From positions 1-40,124 of the forward strand of contig JACMLN010000187.1 of NCBI GenBank assembly GCA_014379585.1: a stretch of 40,124 nt of DNA, read 5' to 3'. This DNA is from Gloeobacterales cyanobacterium ES-bin-313. Its GTDB lineage: Bacteria; Cyanobacteriota; Cyanobacteriia; Gloeobacterales; Gloeobacteraceae. The notes beneath the pieces are model-generated. The model was not told the DNA's origin. It was given only the letters and a program-made list of their open reading frames with translations, and did no database searches. A program made the position numbers and the translations under genes. Shown here one piece after another: positions 27,228 to 35,399 of the stretch (its first letter is position 1; each line of letters begins with the position of its first letter).

Positions 27228-27736
27228 GCCATTCACCCCTTGTCAGCATCATTATGGGCAGTGACTCGGATCTAAAAGTGATGCGCGGCGCGGCAGAAAT
27301 CTGTGAGCAATTTGCCGTGCCCTTCGAAATTGCGATTGTCTCTGCCCATCGCACTCCTGAACGCATGTTTACCTTTGCGAAAACTGCCCATGAACGGGGG
27401 ATTCGGACAATTATTGCGGGGGCTGGTGGTGCAGCCCATCTGCCCGGCATGGTGGCTGCTTTAACGCCTTTGCCCGTGATCGGTGTGCCTGTGCCGATCA
27501 CAGCGCTCCAAGGGGTGGATGCGCTCTATTCCATCGTCCAAATGCCGGCTGGGATTCCAGTGGCAACCGTGGCCATCGGCAATGCCCGCAATGCTGGTCT
27601 TCTAGCTGTGCAGATCTTGGCAACCAGCGACGCCAGTCTTCAAGCAAAAATTCTGGTCTACCGAGAGAGTTTGCGCGAACAAGTAGAAGCAAAACAAACT
27701 CGTCTAGAAGCCCAGGGTTGGCAACATTATTCCTAG
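27224..27736 (+). CDS. purE: N5-carboxyaminoimidazole ribonucleotide mutase
   Basis: 170 aa. It has [22 protein letters not shown] and [25 protein letters not shown], the full PurE active-site set. It converts N5-CAIR to CAIR. The order purK-purE is the reverse of the E. coli purEK operon. It starts inside the purK stop, so the two are coupled. Confidence 0.97.
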   Translation: MSHSPLVSIIMGSDSDLKVMRGAAEICEQFAVPFEIAIVSAHRTPERMFTFAKTAHERGIRTIIAGAGGAAHLPGMVAALTPLPVIGVPVPITALQGVDALYSIVQMPAGIPVATVAIGNARNAGLLAVQILATSDASLQAKILVYRESLREQVEAKQTRLEAQGWQHYS

Positions 27737-27744
27737 GAACTGCT

Positions 27745-28035
27745 ATGCAATACCTCGTCATCGTCCGCGTCAAAGAAGAAGCGCCAGTCCATAAATTAAT
27801 GGCTTTGGTCAAACCTGAGGCCGCCAAAGTTTGGGAGTACTACGTCGCCGAAAAAGTCCGGTCTGTATACTACTTTGCCGATATGGACGGTGCTGTGCTT
27901 TTTTTAGAAGCAGCCAATCTTGAGGAAGTAGAAGCTGCAGCCCAAGATTTTCCCATGGTGGAAGCAGGGTTTCTCTCTACCGAAATTATTCCCCTCAAGC
28001 CCTACACGGGATTTTCCTCCCTCTTCAAGGCGTGA
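27745..28035 (+). CDS. Small dimeric alpha/beta-barrel (muconolactone isomerase-like) protein
   Basis: 96 aa opening MQYLVIVRVKEEAP, with EAAKVWEYYVAEKVRSVYY, GAVLFLEAANLEEVEAA and a FPMVEAGFLSTEIIPLKPY close. This is a ferredoxin-like barrel of the muconolactone isomerase/YciI-type superfamily, often of unknown function in bacteria. AGGA lies 7 bases before the ATG. Placed tightly between purE (8 bases) and ribD (3 bases), so co-transcribed. Confidence 0.75.
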   Translation: MQYLVIVRVKEEAPVHKLMALVKPEAAKVWEYYVAEKVRSVYYFADMDGAVLFLEAANLEEVEAAAQDFPMVEAGFLSTEIIPLKPYTGFSSLFKA

Positions 28036-28038
28036 TCC

Positions 28039-29118
28039 ATGGAAGGCGATGCACGCTGGATGGCTCGCTGTCTGGAGCTTGCCCGCCAAGGTTGGGGCTT
28101 GACTTCGCCCAATCCGATGGTCGGGTCTGTGGTTGTTCGAGAGGGGAAGATGGTTGGGGAAGGGTTTCACCCAAAAGCTGGAGAACCCCACGCTGAGGTT
28201 TTTGCCCTGCGAGACGCTGGGGAGTTGGCGGCAGGAGGGACGCTTTACGTTAACCTTGAACCCTGCAACCATCATGGTCGCACTCCACCCTGTACAGAAG
28301 CGATCATTGCCGCTGGGATTCAGCGGGTAGTAGTCGGGATGATCGATCCCAATCCCCGCGTGGCTGGGAGTGGTATTCAGCGACTTCGTAGCGCAAGTAT
28401 TTCAGTCACTACAGGCGTATTGCAGGAAGAGTGTGAAGTCTTAAACGAAGCCTTCGCTCACTTCATCACTACGGGCAAACCCTTCGGAATCTTGAAATAT
28501 GCCATGACCCTCGATGGCAAGATTGCGACATGGACGGGGGACAGTTTTTGGGTAAGCGGAGAAGCTGCCCGTCGCTTAGTGCATCACTGGAGGGCGGGCT
28601 ACGACGCGGTGATCGTCGGTGGTAACACCGTTCGTAAGGACGATCCACAGTTGACAGTCCGGCTTGTCGAGGGTCGCAATCCTTTGCGGGTCGTTCTCTC
28701 CCGCAGTTTGGATTTGCCCTTGAATGCACAAATCTGGGATCAATCAGTAGCGAAAACCCTAGTTTTCAGTAGCCATACTGCAAATCTTGCGGTCAGGAAA
28801 CATTTGGAAAAGTGCGGCGTTGAGGTCTGCGCACTCGAAAATCTGACTCCTGGAGCGGTGTCTAGGGCTTTAGCGGAACGTCAATGCCTCTCGACTTTTT
28901 GGGAATCCGGTGGCACTCTCTCTTGGGCCGCAGTGCATGAAAAAGCAATTCAAAAGCTATTAACCTTTATTGCCCCCTCCCTAGTAGGCGGAGCATCGGC
29001 ACCCACCCCTCTCGCTGGCGAAGGCATAGCGCAGATGGAAAAGGCTCTGCAGCTCGCGAAAGTCAGTATCCAATCCGTAGATAAAGATTGGCTTTTCTGC
29101 GGATACTTGAAGTATTGA
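28039..29118 (+). CDS. ribD: Bifunctional riboflavin deaminase/reductase
   Basis: 359 aa. Deaminase zinc site: His51-Ala-Glu53 and Cys76/Cys85 in PCNHHGRTPPC. Reductase half: TLDGKIATWTGDSFWVSG and VIVGGNTVRKDDPQLTVR, and a C-terminal WESGGTLSWA. It catalyses two early steps of riboflavin synthesis. The gap to the preceding gene is 3 bases, so no FMN riboswitch precedes it; expression follows the pur operon. Confidence 0.96.
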   Translation: MEGDARWMARCLELARQGWGLTSPNPMVGSVVVREGKMVGEGFHPKAGEPHAEVFALRDAGELAAGGTLYVNLEPCNHHGRTPPCTEAIIAAGIQRVVVGMIDPNPRVAGSGIQRLRSASISVTTGVLQEECEVLNEAFAHFITTGKPFGILKYAMTLDGKIATWTGDSFWVSGEAARRLVHHWRAGYDAVIVGGNTVRKDDPQLTVRLVEGRNPLRVVLSRSLDLPLNAQIWDQSVAKTLVFSSHTANLAVRKHLEKCGVEVCALENLTPGAVSRALAERQCLSTFWESGGTLSWAAVHEKAIQKLLTFIAPSLVGGASAPTPLAGEGIAQMEKALQLAKVSIQSVDKDWLFCGYLKY

Positions 29119-29157
29119 GAGTAGAACTTCAACTGCAATTGTATCTGGGAGTCTAGT

Positions 29158-29343
29158 TTGGAACGCGCAAAAGTAGAAGAAACTTTACCACGACAAGTTC
29201 CAATATCGACACTATGCCCAACTTGTGCAGCACTCTGCCTCTGGTATCGGCAAGGTCAAACCTTGTTTGGTGTTTGCTTCGATCATGGTCGGGTTGAAGA
29301 ACTGCATATCTCTAATCACAACTGTGTGCGGAAAGAGGAATAA
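29158..29343 (+). CDS. Small Cys-rich protein, CPTC motif
   Basis: 61 aa from a TTG start with GGGAG exactly 6 bases upstream, a good ribosome site. Sequence features: LCPTCAALC (Cys spacing C-x2-C-x3-C), FGVCFDHGRVEEL and NHNC near the end, six Cys-type ligands in all with two nearby His. It could be a zinc-ribbon-like or metal-binding protein. No family recognised. Follows ribD by 39 bases and meets uvrB tail to tail. Confidence 0.6.
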   Translation: MERAKVEETLPRQVPISTLCPTCAALCLWYRQGQTLFGVCFDHGRVEELHISNHNCVRKEE

Positions 29344-29344
29344 A

Positions 29345-31384
29345 CTACTTACCCAGTAAGCGCTCTCGCAACTTATGGATACGATCACGATACTCAGCTG
29401 CTTTCTCGAAATCGAGCTTTTTCGCACATTCCTTCATTTGGGCTTCTAATGTACCGATCAGCTCTGGAATATCGCCAAGGGCTAATTCTGCGACCTGTTC
29501 ACTGGCCGATTCGAGTTCTTGCTGATTGAGGCGGCGAGAGACAGACAAGAAATCCAAAATACTGTTATCAGTACTTTTGATAATCGGCTGGGGAGTAATG
29601 CCGTTGACGCGGTTGTGTTCAAGTTGGATATTGCGGCGGCGCTCGGTCTCGTTGTAGGCTCTTTCCATGGAGACGGTGAGCCGATCTGCGTACATGATCA
29701 CGGCTCCATTCACATGGCGCGCTGCCCGTCCGATGGTTTGAATCAAAGAGCGCTCTGCCCGCAAAAAGCCTTCTTTGTCGGCATCGAGAATCGCAACCAA
29801 GGAAACTTCCGGCAGATCTAAGCCTTCGCGCAGAAGGTTGACTCCAATCAAAACGTCAAATTCGCCTTTGCGGAGACCTTGGAGAATCTCGATGCGCTCG
29901 ATAGCCTGAATCTCCGAGTGGAGATAGCGGACTTTGACACCCCGTTCTTGCAAATATTCGGTGAGGTCTTCAGCCATACGCTTGGTGAGGGTGGTCACCA
30001 AAGCCCGTTCATTCAGACGCGCCCGCTCTTGGACTTCGTGGAGCAAATCGTCCACTTGCCCATTCACAGGCCGGATCGAAATGGTCGGATCGACAACTCC
30101 GGTGGGACGAATAATCTGTTGAACAATATGTTTGCCACTGACGCGGCCATTGGCAGGGTCGATTTCACCCTCCGAAAGCTCCACTTCCCAGGCTGCTGGT
30201 GTGGCGGAGACAAAAATGACTTGCGGTGGCTTCTCCCAAAATTCGTCGGCTTTGAGGGGGCGATTGTCCGCAGCGGAAGGGAGGCGGAAACCGTGGGAGA
30301 TCAGAACTTGCTTTCGGGCTTGGTCGCCATTGAACATCCCTCGAATCTGGGGAACCGTGACGTGGGATTCATCGACGATCAAAAGCCAATCTTTTGGAAA
30401 GTAATCGATTAAGCAACTTGGCGGATCGCCAGCCTGACGGCCAGCAAGATGGCGGCTGTAGTTTTCAACGCCATTGCAGTAACCAACTTCTCGCAGCATC
30501 TCCAGGTCGTAACGGGTGCGCTGGCTGATGCGCTGGGCTTCGAGCATTTTGTTCTCGCTCTCAAATTTCAACACCTGCGCCTTCATCTCTTCTTCAATAT
30601 CTCGGCAGGCCCGCTCCAACTCCTCTTCTGGGGTGACAAAGTGCTTGGCTGGATAGATATTCAAGCCCGATGAGGACTGCAATACTTCCCCAGTCAGCGG
30701 ATCGACCCAGCGGATCGCATCGATCTCATCACCAAAAAATTCGACTCGGATGATCCGATCCTCGTAGGCTGGCCCAATCTCAACCACATCCCCCCGCACC
30801 CGGAAACGTCCACGGCCAAGATCGATATCGTTGCGCTCGTACTGCACAGTTACCAACGCATGAAGGAGTTCGCGCTGATCGAGATGGGCACCAAGGCGCA
30901 AAGGAATTGAAGATTTTAGATACTCCTCTGGCATTCCCAACCCGTAGATACAACTTACAGAAGCGACAACGATCACATCTTTGCGCTCGAACAGCGAACG
31001 AGTCGCAGAGTGGCGGAGCATATCGATCTCATCGTTCACACTCGCCGTTTTTTCGATATACGTGTCACTACTGGCTATATACGCTTCTGGCTGATAATAG
31101 TCGTAGTAAGAAACAAAGTACTCCACAGCATTGTTCGGAAAAAATTCCCGCAACTCGTTGCATAGCTGGGCTGCTAGGGTCTTGTTGTGCGCGAGAACGA
31201 GCGTCGGCTTGCCCACATTCGCGATCACATTCGCTATCGTGAATGTCTTTCCCGTCCCCGTCGCGCCTAGGAGCGTCTGAAAGCGCACATTGTCAGCAAT
31301 TCCCTGATTGAGAGCGGCGATGGCGGTCGGCTGATCCCCAGTGGGTTCGTAGGGCGAGACAACTTTAAATAAATTCTCAGACAT
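29345..31384 (-). CDS. uvrB: Excinuclease ABC subunit B
   Basis: 679 aa (E. coli UvrB 673). Walker A GATGTGKT near residue 38, beta-hairpin [11 protein letters not shown], helicase motif [39 protein letters not shown], and the C-terminal UvrC-binding coiled coil ([16 protein letters not shown]). It loads on damaged DNA with UvrA and recruits UvrC. ATG 31384 begins [14 protein letters not shown], the usual start; upstream in-frame residues are not homologous. Confidence 0.98.
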   Translation of the reverse strand: MSENLFKVVSPYEPTGDQPTAIAALNQGIADNVRFQTLLGATGTGKTFTIANVIANVGKPTLVLAHNKTLAAQLCNELREFFPNNAVEYFVSYYDYYQPEAYIASSDTYIEKTASVNDEIDMLRHSATRSLFERKDVIVVASVSCIYGLGMPEEYLKSSIPLRLGAHLDQRELLHALVTVQYERNDIDLGRGRFRVRGDVVEIGPAYEDRIIRVEFFGDEIDAIRWVDPLTGEVLQSSSGLNIYPAKHFVTPEEELERACRDIEEEMKAQVLKFESENKMLEAQRISQRTRYDLEMLREVGYCNGVENYSRHLAGRQAGDPPSCLIDYFPKDWLLIVDESHVTVPQIRGMFNGDQARKQVLISHGFRLPSAADNRPLKADEFWEKPPQVIFVSATPAAWEVELSEGEIDPANGRVSGKHIVQQIIRPTGVVDPTISIRPVNGQVDDLLHEVQERARLNERALVTTLTKRMAEDLTEYLQERGVKVRYLHSEIQAIERIEILQGLRKGEFDVLIGVNLLREGLDLPEVSLVAILDADKEGFLRAERSLIQTIGRAARHVNGAVIMYADRLTVSMERAYNETERRRNIQLEHNRVNGITPQPIIKSTDNSILDFLSVSRRLNQQELESASEQVAELALGDIPELIGTLEAQMKECAKKLDFEKAAEYRDRIHKLRERLLGK

Positions 31385-31512
31385 AGTGTTCAAACGTACA
31401 CAACACCAAAGATTATAACTTGTCGCATCGATTTTGGGGGGAATGGCAGCTTCGCATCGAGTGTAAAGCACCCCAAGAATAGTCTCCGCCAACCCATCAT
31501 GTAGAACAAATC

Positions 31513-31965
31513 ATGAACTTTTGTACGGAGGCTGAATATCAAGAGTTCATGCATTCCTGCCCTGAATTTGAACGGATGTTAGTGCGCTCAGGAATTATTG
31601 TCCTTAAATACTGGTTTTCAGTCAGCGATGAAGAGCAAGAACGCTGGTTCCAAGGTCGCATCAAAGACCCGATCAAGCGCTGGAAACTCAGTCCGATGGA
31701 TTTAGAATCGAGAGATCGTTGGGTGGAATATTCTCACGCAAAAGATCAAATACTTGCACACACAAATATTCCAGAAGCTCCCTGGTTTACAGTCGAAGCC
31801 GATAATAAAATGCGCGCTCGATTGAATTGCATCCATCATCTTTTGAGCAAAATTCCTTACGAGGACATGACCCCTGATCCTTTAGCGTTGCCACCGAGAA
31901 AGCCTGCTGGTGACTACATCCGTCCCCCTAAAAATGAGCAATTCTTTGTCCCAGAAAGATATTGA
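31513..31965 (+). pseudogene. ppk2: C-terminal half of polyphosphate kinase 2 (5'-truncated)
   Basis: 150 residues matching the second half of PPK2: CPEFERMLVRSGIIVLKYWF, SVSDEEQERWFQGRI, KRWKLSPMDLESRDRWVEYS, APWFTVEADNKMRARLNCI. The Walker A (GxxxxGKG) and Walker B (DRSWYNR) halves are absent. Similarity continues four to five codons upstream of the ATG (VEQI, compare the family GVERV) and then breaks, with an in-frame TAG at 31480. So the 5' half was lost rather than the gene being short by design. The lid-region Arg residues remain, but phosphate transfer is unlikely. Divergent from uvrB. Confidence 0.75.
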
Positions 31966-32073
31966 ATTCAGGTCTGTTGGGGTTTAGAAAAAGTCCATAG
32001 CCTTGCTAGTTAGGGAAACCCATGAATCGTTCGGTCAATCGGGAAACCTGGGCACTTTCAAAAGTGCGAGAGT

Positions 32074-32589
32074 CTAGGACATTTCCCGCTTTAACCAAGC
32101 ACAGGCGAGCGTCCAGTGGCGTTTGACGGTGGCTGGACTGATCTCTAGTGCTTCAGCTGTCGCCTCAATGGTCATCTCACCAAAAATGCGCATCTCCAAA
32201 AGGCGGCTCTTGAGTGGGTCTACTTCAGCAAGTTTGGTTAAGGCGGCATCGAGAGCGAGTAGTTCATCGTCAGTTTCGATGTTTGAGTTCGCGATATCCT
32301 CGATGCTGTCGAGGGGAAGAAGAACCGTTCTACCGCCGCGCTTTTGGGCATTTTCTTTGCGGGCGTGGTCGATCAAGATGTGACGCATACAAGTGGCAAC
32401 TACTGCGACGAAGTGGGTATGATCGCGCCACTCATGAGAGTAAGCTGGATTCAGTAACTTGAGGAGTGCTTCGTTCAGCAGCGCTGAAGTCTCAAAAAGG
32501 TGGTTACGGTTCTGGCCTGCTAAGTAATGGCGAGCCAAACGGGTGAGTTCCTCGTAAGTCTGAGGAAGGAACTTCAAGACCACGGGCAT
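32074..32589 (-). CDS. ECF-type RNA polymerase sigma factor (kinase-associated type)
   Basis: 171 aa. Region 2 spans YEELTRLARHYLAG to HFVAVVATCMRHILIDHARKE (residues 12-80), with the AQKRGGRTVLLPL connector typical of the ECF subfamily frequent in Planctomycetes and Acidobacteria. Region 4 helix-turn-helix: MTIEATAEALEISPATVKRH (139-158). In that subfamily the sigma gene commonly sits beside a Ser/Thr kinase gene. ATG 32589 has AAAGG 5 bases upstream; upstream in-frame residues do not match. No anti-sigma factor was recognised. Confidence 0.88.
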   Translation of the reverse strand: MPVVLKFLPQTYEELTRLARHYLAGQNRNHLFETSALLNEALLKLLNPAYSHEWRDHTHFVAVVATCMRHILIDHARKENAQKRGGRTVLLPLDSIEDIANSNIETDDELLALDAALTKLAEVDPLKSRLLEMRIFGEMTIEATAEALEISPATVKRHWTLACAWLKREMS

Positions 32590-32967
32590 TTTTACCTTTC
32601 TGTGTACGCGAAGGGGCTTGATCACAGGGGAGAACGTCATGGAAGAATTCCGCAAGTTGCCCGTCACTATACGCAAACACGTTATTGGTTTCAAGAGGTT
32701 GTTACACAGGAATACAGGCGGTTTCCAAACACTCCCAGGGATTTTTGTGAGCTTCACTACGGAATTATCGGACAGTGAGCCAATTTGCTCCGTTTTTGCG
32801 TTTACTCAGGCAGAAGGAGTTGCCCGGTCTCCCAGAAAAATTTCAGAAAAACTTTACAATGTTTGCCCACGCCCCTTTGCTACTTATCCTTCTTTCTCCC
32901 TGCTCCGCTCAGGGAGGTTTTGGTGGCAGCAATCGGCGAATTGGTTTCTCCCTCAGTAAGTTTCGGT
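32590..32967. promoter_or_regulatory. Divergent regulatory region between the sigma gene and the 84-aa gene (378 bases)
   Basis: No convincing gene. It carries the direct-repeat element TTTTGCGTTTACTC at 32794-32807 and a TAAGTTTCGG box at 32957-32966 next to the 84-aa start. Read on the minus strand there is a looser TTTGCGTATAGTGACGG about 85-105 bases before the sigma gene. A plus-strand frame of 107 codons from 32638 looks non-coding. Confidence 0.45.
32777..32820 (+). repeat. Upstream element, copy A (84-aa gene)
   Basis: The core TTTTGCGTTTACTC (32794-32807) and a downstream GGAGT match copy B at 33317-33360 in the same register, with GTGAGC at the 5' side. About 22 of the last 27 bases are identical. 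It lies 147 bases before the ATG. Confidence 0.5.
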
Positions 32968-33222
32968 ATGGATCCTAGACGCTGGAAACGCATTGAGGAA
33001 CTATTCCACCTAGCCGCTGAACTCCCGGTTGTGGAGCGCACTGCGTTTGTTGTCGCAGCTTGCGATGAAGACGAATCTCTGGCTCAAGAGGTGATCTCCC
33101 TGCTTGCATTTCATCATGAAGAAGATCAAGAAACCTTGCTTATGGAGATGAGATCTCTGGTGCAAGAGCGTCGTATGCGTATGCAGGCTGAACGCGATGC
33201 CGAAACAGAGAATAGCGACTGA
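32968..33222 (+). CDS. Orphan N-terminal leader domain of ECF-linked Ser/Thr kinases
   Basis: 84 aa: MDPRRWKRIEELFHLAAELP, then ERTAFVVAACDEDESLAQEVISLLAFH. Ser/Thr kinases next to this ECF subfamily characteristically start with this helical module (M-x-P-x-R-W-x-x-I-E-x-L-F, ending E-V-x-S-L-L). Here it stands alone, with an acidic/Gln-rich tail and no kinase domain. A cytoplasmic partner of the divergent sigma factor is inferred. The ATG is supported by the conserved opening. The ribosome site is weak. Confidence 0.7.
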   Translation: MDPRRWKRIEELFHLAAELPVVERTAFVVAACDEDESLAQEVISLLAFHHEEDQETLLMEMRSLVQERRMRMQAERDAETENSD

Positions 33223-33316
33223 ATACTCGTTTGCTTAAGTTCGCAGACAGCATGCCTAGGAATTTGCACGAAGGGAATCACCCTGCTGGAAATTCACAAA
33301 AGTTTTTGCAAAGCGT

Positions 33317-33360
33317 GAGCTTTTTGCTGTCAATTTTGCGTTTGCTCCTGTAGGGGGAGT
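33317..33360 (+). repeat. Upstream element, copy B (Spy-like gene)
   Basis: Contains TTTTGCGTTTGCTC (33334-33347) and ends in GGAGT, paralleling copy A. A further shared box TAAGTTTCGG (33384-33393) precedes the Spy-like start, as it does the 84-aa gene start. The region 33223-33403 otherwise holds nothing recognised. Confidence 0.5.
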
Positions 33361-33403
33361 CTACTTCCCTTCGCGTTGCCCTTTAAGTTTCGGAGTACAA
33401 GGT

Positions 33404-34051
33404 ATGAAATTCCACAGCTTAACGGCATCTTCGTGTTCGCCCTTTAAGAACGCTCGGATGTTGTTTGCAGCGGGGATCGTAGCAGGTTGCATGACCTTTA
33501 CCCCCGCCCTCCTTGCCCAAGAAAAACCACCCGCAGCACCCACTTTGCCGCCCCTGCCTGCAACGCTGAAACTCAGCACCACGCAGAAAACAAAGATCAC
33601 CGAACTGCTCACTGCTGATCACACCAAAAATCAGGAAGTGTTCAAGCAGCTCAGTGATGCCAACATGGCCACTCGCGACAAAGTGGATGCCGTGCTGACA
33701 CCTGAACAGCGTGCTGCCATCGCCAAACAGCGCACCAAGCTGGACAAGACTGGCAAGCGTGGTGCACCGGCCACCGTCACCCTGGACAAAGCACCTGTTA
33801 CTGCTTCACTGCCCAAGCTCCCCGATGAAGTAAAACTCACCGATGAGCAAAAGACGCAGATCCAAGCTCTACTTGATGCTGAGAAAGAAAAGACCCTCGC
33901 TCTGGTCAAACAGATCAATGACTACCAGGAAGCAACGCGCAAGCAGGTTGCTTCGATCTTGACGCCTGAACAGCGCGCCGAGTTGGACAAACAGCGCAAC
34001 AAGACCAAGACCCGTGGCGAACGTGTCGTCATCGGTGGCGGTCCTTTCTAG
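33404..34051 (+). CDS. Secreted protein with two Spy/LTxxQ-like units
   Basis: 215 aa. A long signal peptide (about residues 1-38, ending LLAQE) precedes a Pro-rich linker and two related helical units: LSTTQKTKITELLTADH to LTPEQRAAIAKQR, and LTDEQKTQIQALLDAEK to LTPEQRAELDKQR. Each unit has the LTxxQ pair of the CpxP/Spy chaperone family. The two units are clearly a duplication. Role inferred: periplasmic chaperone or envelope-stress sensor. GGAG lies 8 bases before the ATG. Confidence 0.75.
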   Translation: MKFHSLTASSCSPFKNARMLFAAGIVAGCMTFTPALLAQEKPPAAPTLPPLPATLKLSTTQKTKITELLTADHTKNQEVFKQLSDANMATRDKVDAVLTPEQRAAIAKQRTKLDKTGKRGAPATVTLDKAPVTASLPKLPDEVKLTDEQKTQIQALLDAEKEKTLALVKQINDYQEATRKQVASILTPEQRAELDKQRNKTKTRGERVVIGGGPF

Positions 34052-34069
34052 AAAGAAAGCGCATCGCAC

Positions 34070-34101
34070 CTCGTCTGGATGTTCCAGAGCATTCAGACGA
34101 G
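34070..34101 (+). other. Stem-loop between the Spy-like gene and the type III PKS gene
   Basis: CTCGTCTGGATG (34070-34081) pairs with CATTCAGACGAG (34090-34101): 12 bp with one G-U. Inside it, TCTGGA-TGT-TCCAGA (34074-34088) is a mutually exclusive alternative hairpin. No U-run follows, so it is not a standard terminator. It lies 18 bases after the Spy-like stop. Confidence 0.5.
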
Positions 34102-34148
34102 CCGCTCTTAACCCAAAAACCTGTCCCCTCAGCCCAGAGAGTTGCCGA

Positions 34149-35363
34149 ATGAAATCAACTTTTTTCTCGCCAATTGTCGAACCGCGCGAATTTCAAAAGA
34201 AAGCGCGGGGCAATGCAGTGCGAGTCGCCATCGAAAGCATTGCCACAGGGGTACCCGACCATGTCACTCCTCAAGTTCAGGCAGGGGAAGTGATTTCACA
34301 GCTGGCGGGTCTACAAGAAAATCGTAGTCGTATCGAAAAGTTATACAAAAATACCCGCATCGAGACCAGGCATTTAGCGGTGGATCTGCTCTCTCTTGAG
34401 GAACTTGAACGGGTCTGCCAGTTACCTTTAAGCACCAGAATGGAGATGTACAAAGAACAAGCTGTGCCTCTCGCTGAACGGGTAGTCCAGCAGGCAATCG
34501 CCAGGGCAGCCGCTAACTTCCAGACCGATCAGGCTTCTCCAATCTCGGCTCTCAAAGAGGCGATTCGGATGGTCGTCTTTGTCTCTAGCACCGGGTTTAT
34601 TGCCCCTGGGATTGACACTCTTTTGATTCGAAAACTGGGGCTGCGCCGAGATGTAGCACGGGTTCCCATCCACTTCATGGGGTGTGCCGCTGCCATGAAT
34701 GGTCTACGGGTCGCAAGCGATTACGTTAAAGCCCATCCTACCCACAAAGCGTTAGTCGTCTGTCTAGAACTGAGTTCTATCCATGCTCTGTTTGCGGATC
34801 GGCTCAACGACATCATCATCCATAGCATCTTCAGTGATGGCTGTGCCGCTGTGATTCTTGGGGGGTGTACCGAAGCCCAGGCGATTGCGCAAGGCAAAGT
34901 GATCATTCGGGATCACTTCAGTCAATTACTTGATGGCACCGAAGATGGCATCGAACTCAAAGTCCATGAGCACGGCATCACCTGTCAGCTCTCGCGGCAA
35001 CTTCCCGACTATATCGAATCGGGCTTGGCTCCTGTGATTGAGGGGTATTTAGCTCGACGCAAACTGACCAAAGAAAACATCGATCTTTGGGCTGTGCATC
35101 CCGGCGGCGTTCGGATCATCGAGAAGGCACAGCAGGCGCTTGGTTTGAGCGACACCCAAGTTGCCAATAGCTGGGAAGTCCTCAAGCACTACGGCAATAT
35201 GCTCAGTGCTTCGATTCTTTTTGTTCTTGAACGGATGCTGGGCGACGAAATTCTGCATCCTAGGGGTGCTGACGCTGCTCAAGATTCGCACCGTCTCAAC
35301 GGTCTTGCTTTCTCCTTTTCGCCAGGAGTTGGCATTGAAGGATTGTTGTTCCAGAAGTTCTGA
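34149..35363 (+). CDS. Type III polyketide synthase (chalcone/stilbene synthase family)
   Basis: 404 aa. Catalytic triad Cys179 (HFMGCAAAMNG), His317 (WAVHPGG) and Asn350 (KHYGNMLSAS), plus the C-terminal FSFSPGVGIEG loop. The family extends an acyl-CoA starter with malonyl units and cyclises it to resorcinols, phloroglucinols or pyrones. Fatty starters are common in bacteria. ATG 34149 follows GAGAG by about 8 bases. A longer frame from 34014 overlaps the preceding gene and is unlikely. Next gene 36 bases downstream. Confidence 0.95.
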   Translation: MKSTFFSPIVEPREFQKKARGNAVRVAIESIATGVPDHVTPQVQAGEVISQLAGLQENRSRIEKLYKNTRIETRHLAVDLLSLEELERVCQLPLSTRMEMYKEQAVPLAERVVQQAIARAAANFQTDQASPISALKEAIRMVVFVSSTGFIAPGIDTLLIRKLGLRRDVARVPIHFMGCAAAMNGLRVASDYVKAHPTHKALVVCLELSSIHALFADRLNDIIIHSIFSDGCAAVILGGCTEAQAIAQGKVIIRDHFSQLLDGTEDGIELKVHEHGITCQLSRQLPDYIESGLAPVIEGYLARRKLTKENIDLWAVHPGGVRIIEKAQQALGLSDTQVANSWEVLKHYGNMLSASILFVLERMLGDEILHPRGADAAQDSHRLNGLAFSFSPGVGIEGLLFQKF

Positions 35364-35399
35364 GATTTAACCAAGCTTCGCTTTAGCAGAGGATTGCAT

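Noticed and set aside
28033-28041. Possible FMN riboswitch before ribD
   Set aside because: Only 3 bases separate ribD from the preceding gene, so there is no room for one.
32638-32959. 107-codon frame with a plausible ribosome site in the sigma/84-aa intergenic region
   Set aside because: No recognisable family, poor composition, and it contains the repeated upstream element that looks regulatory.
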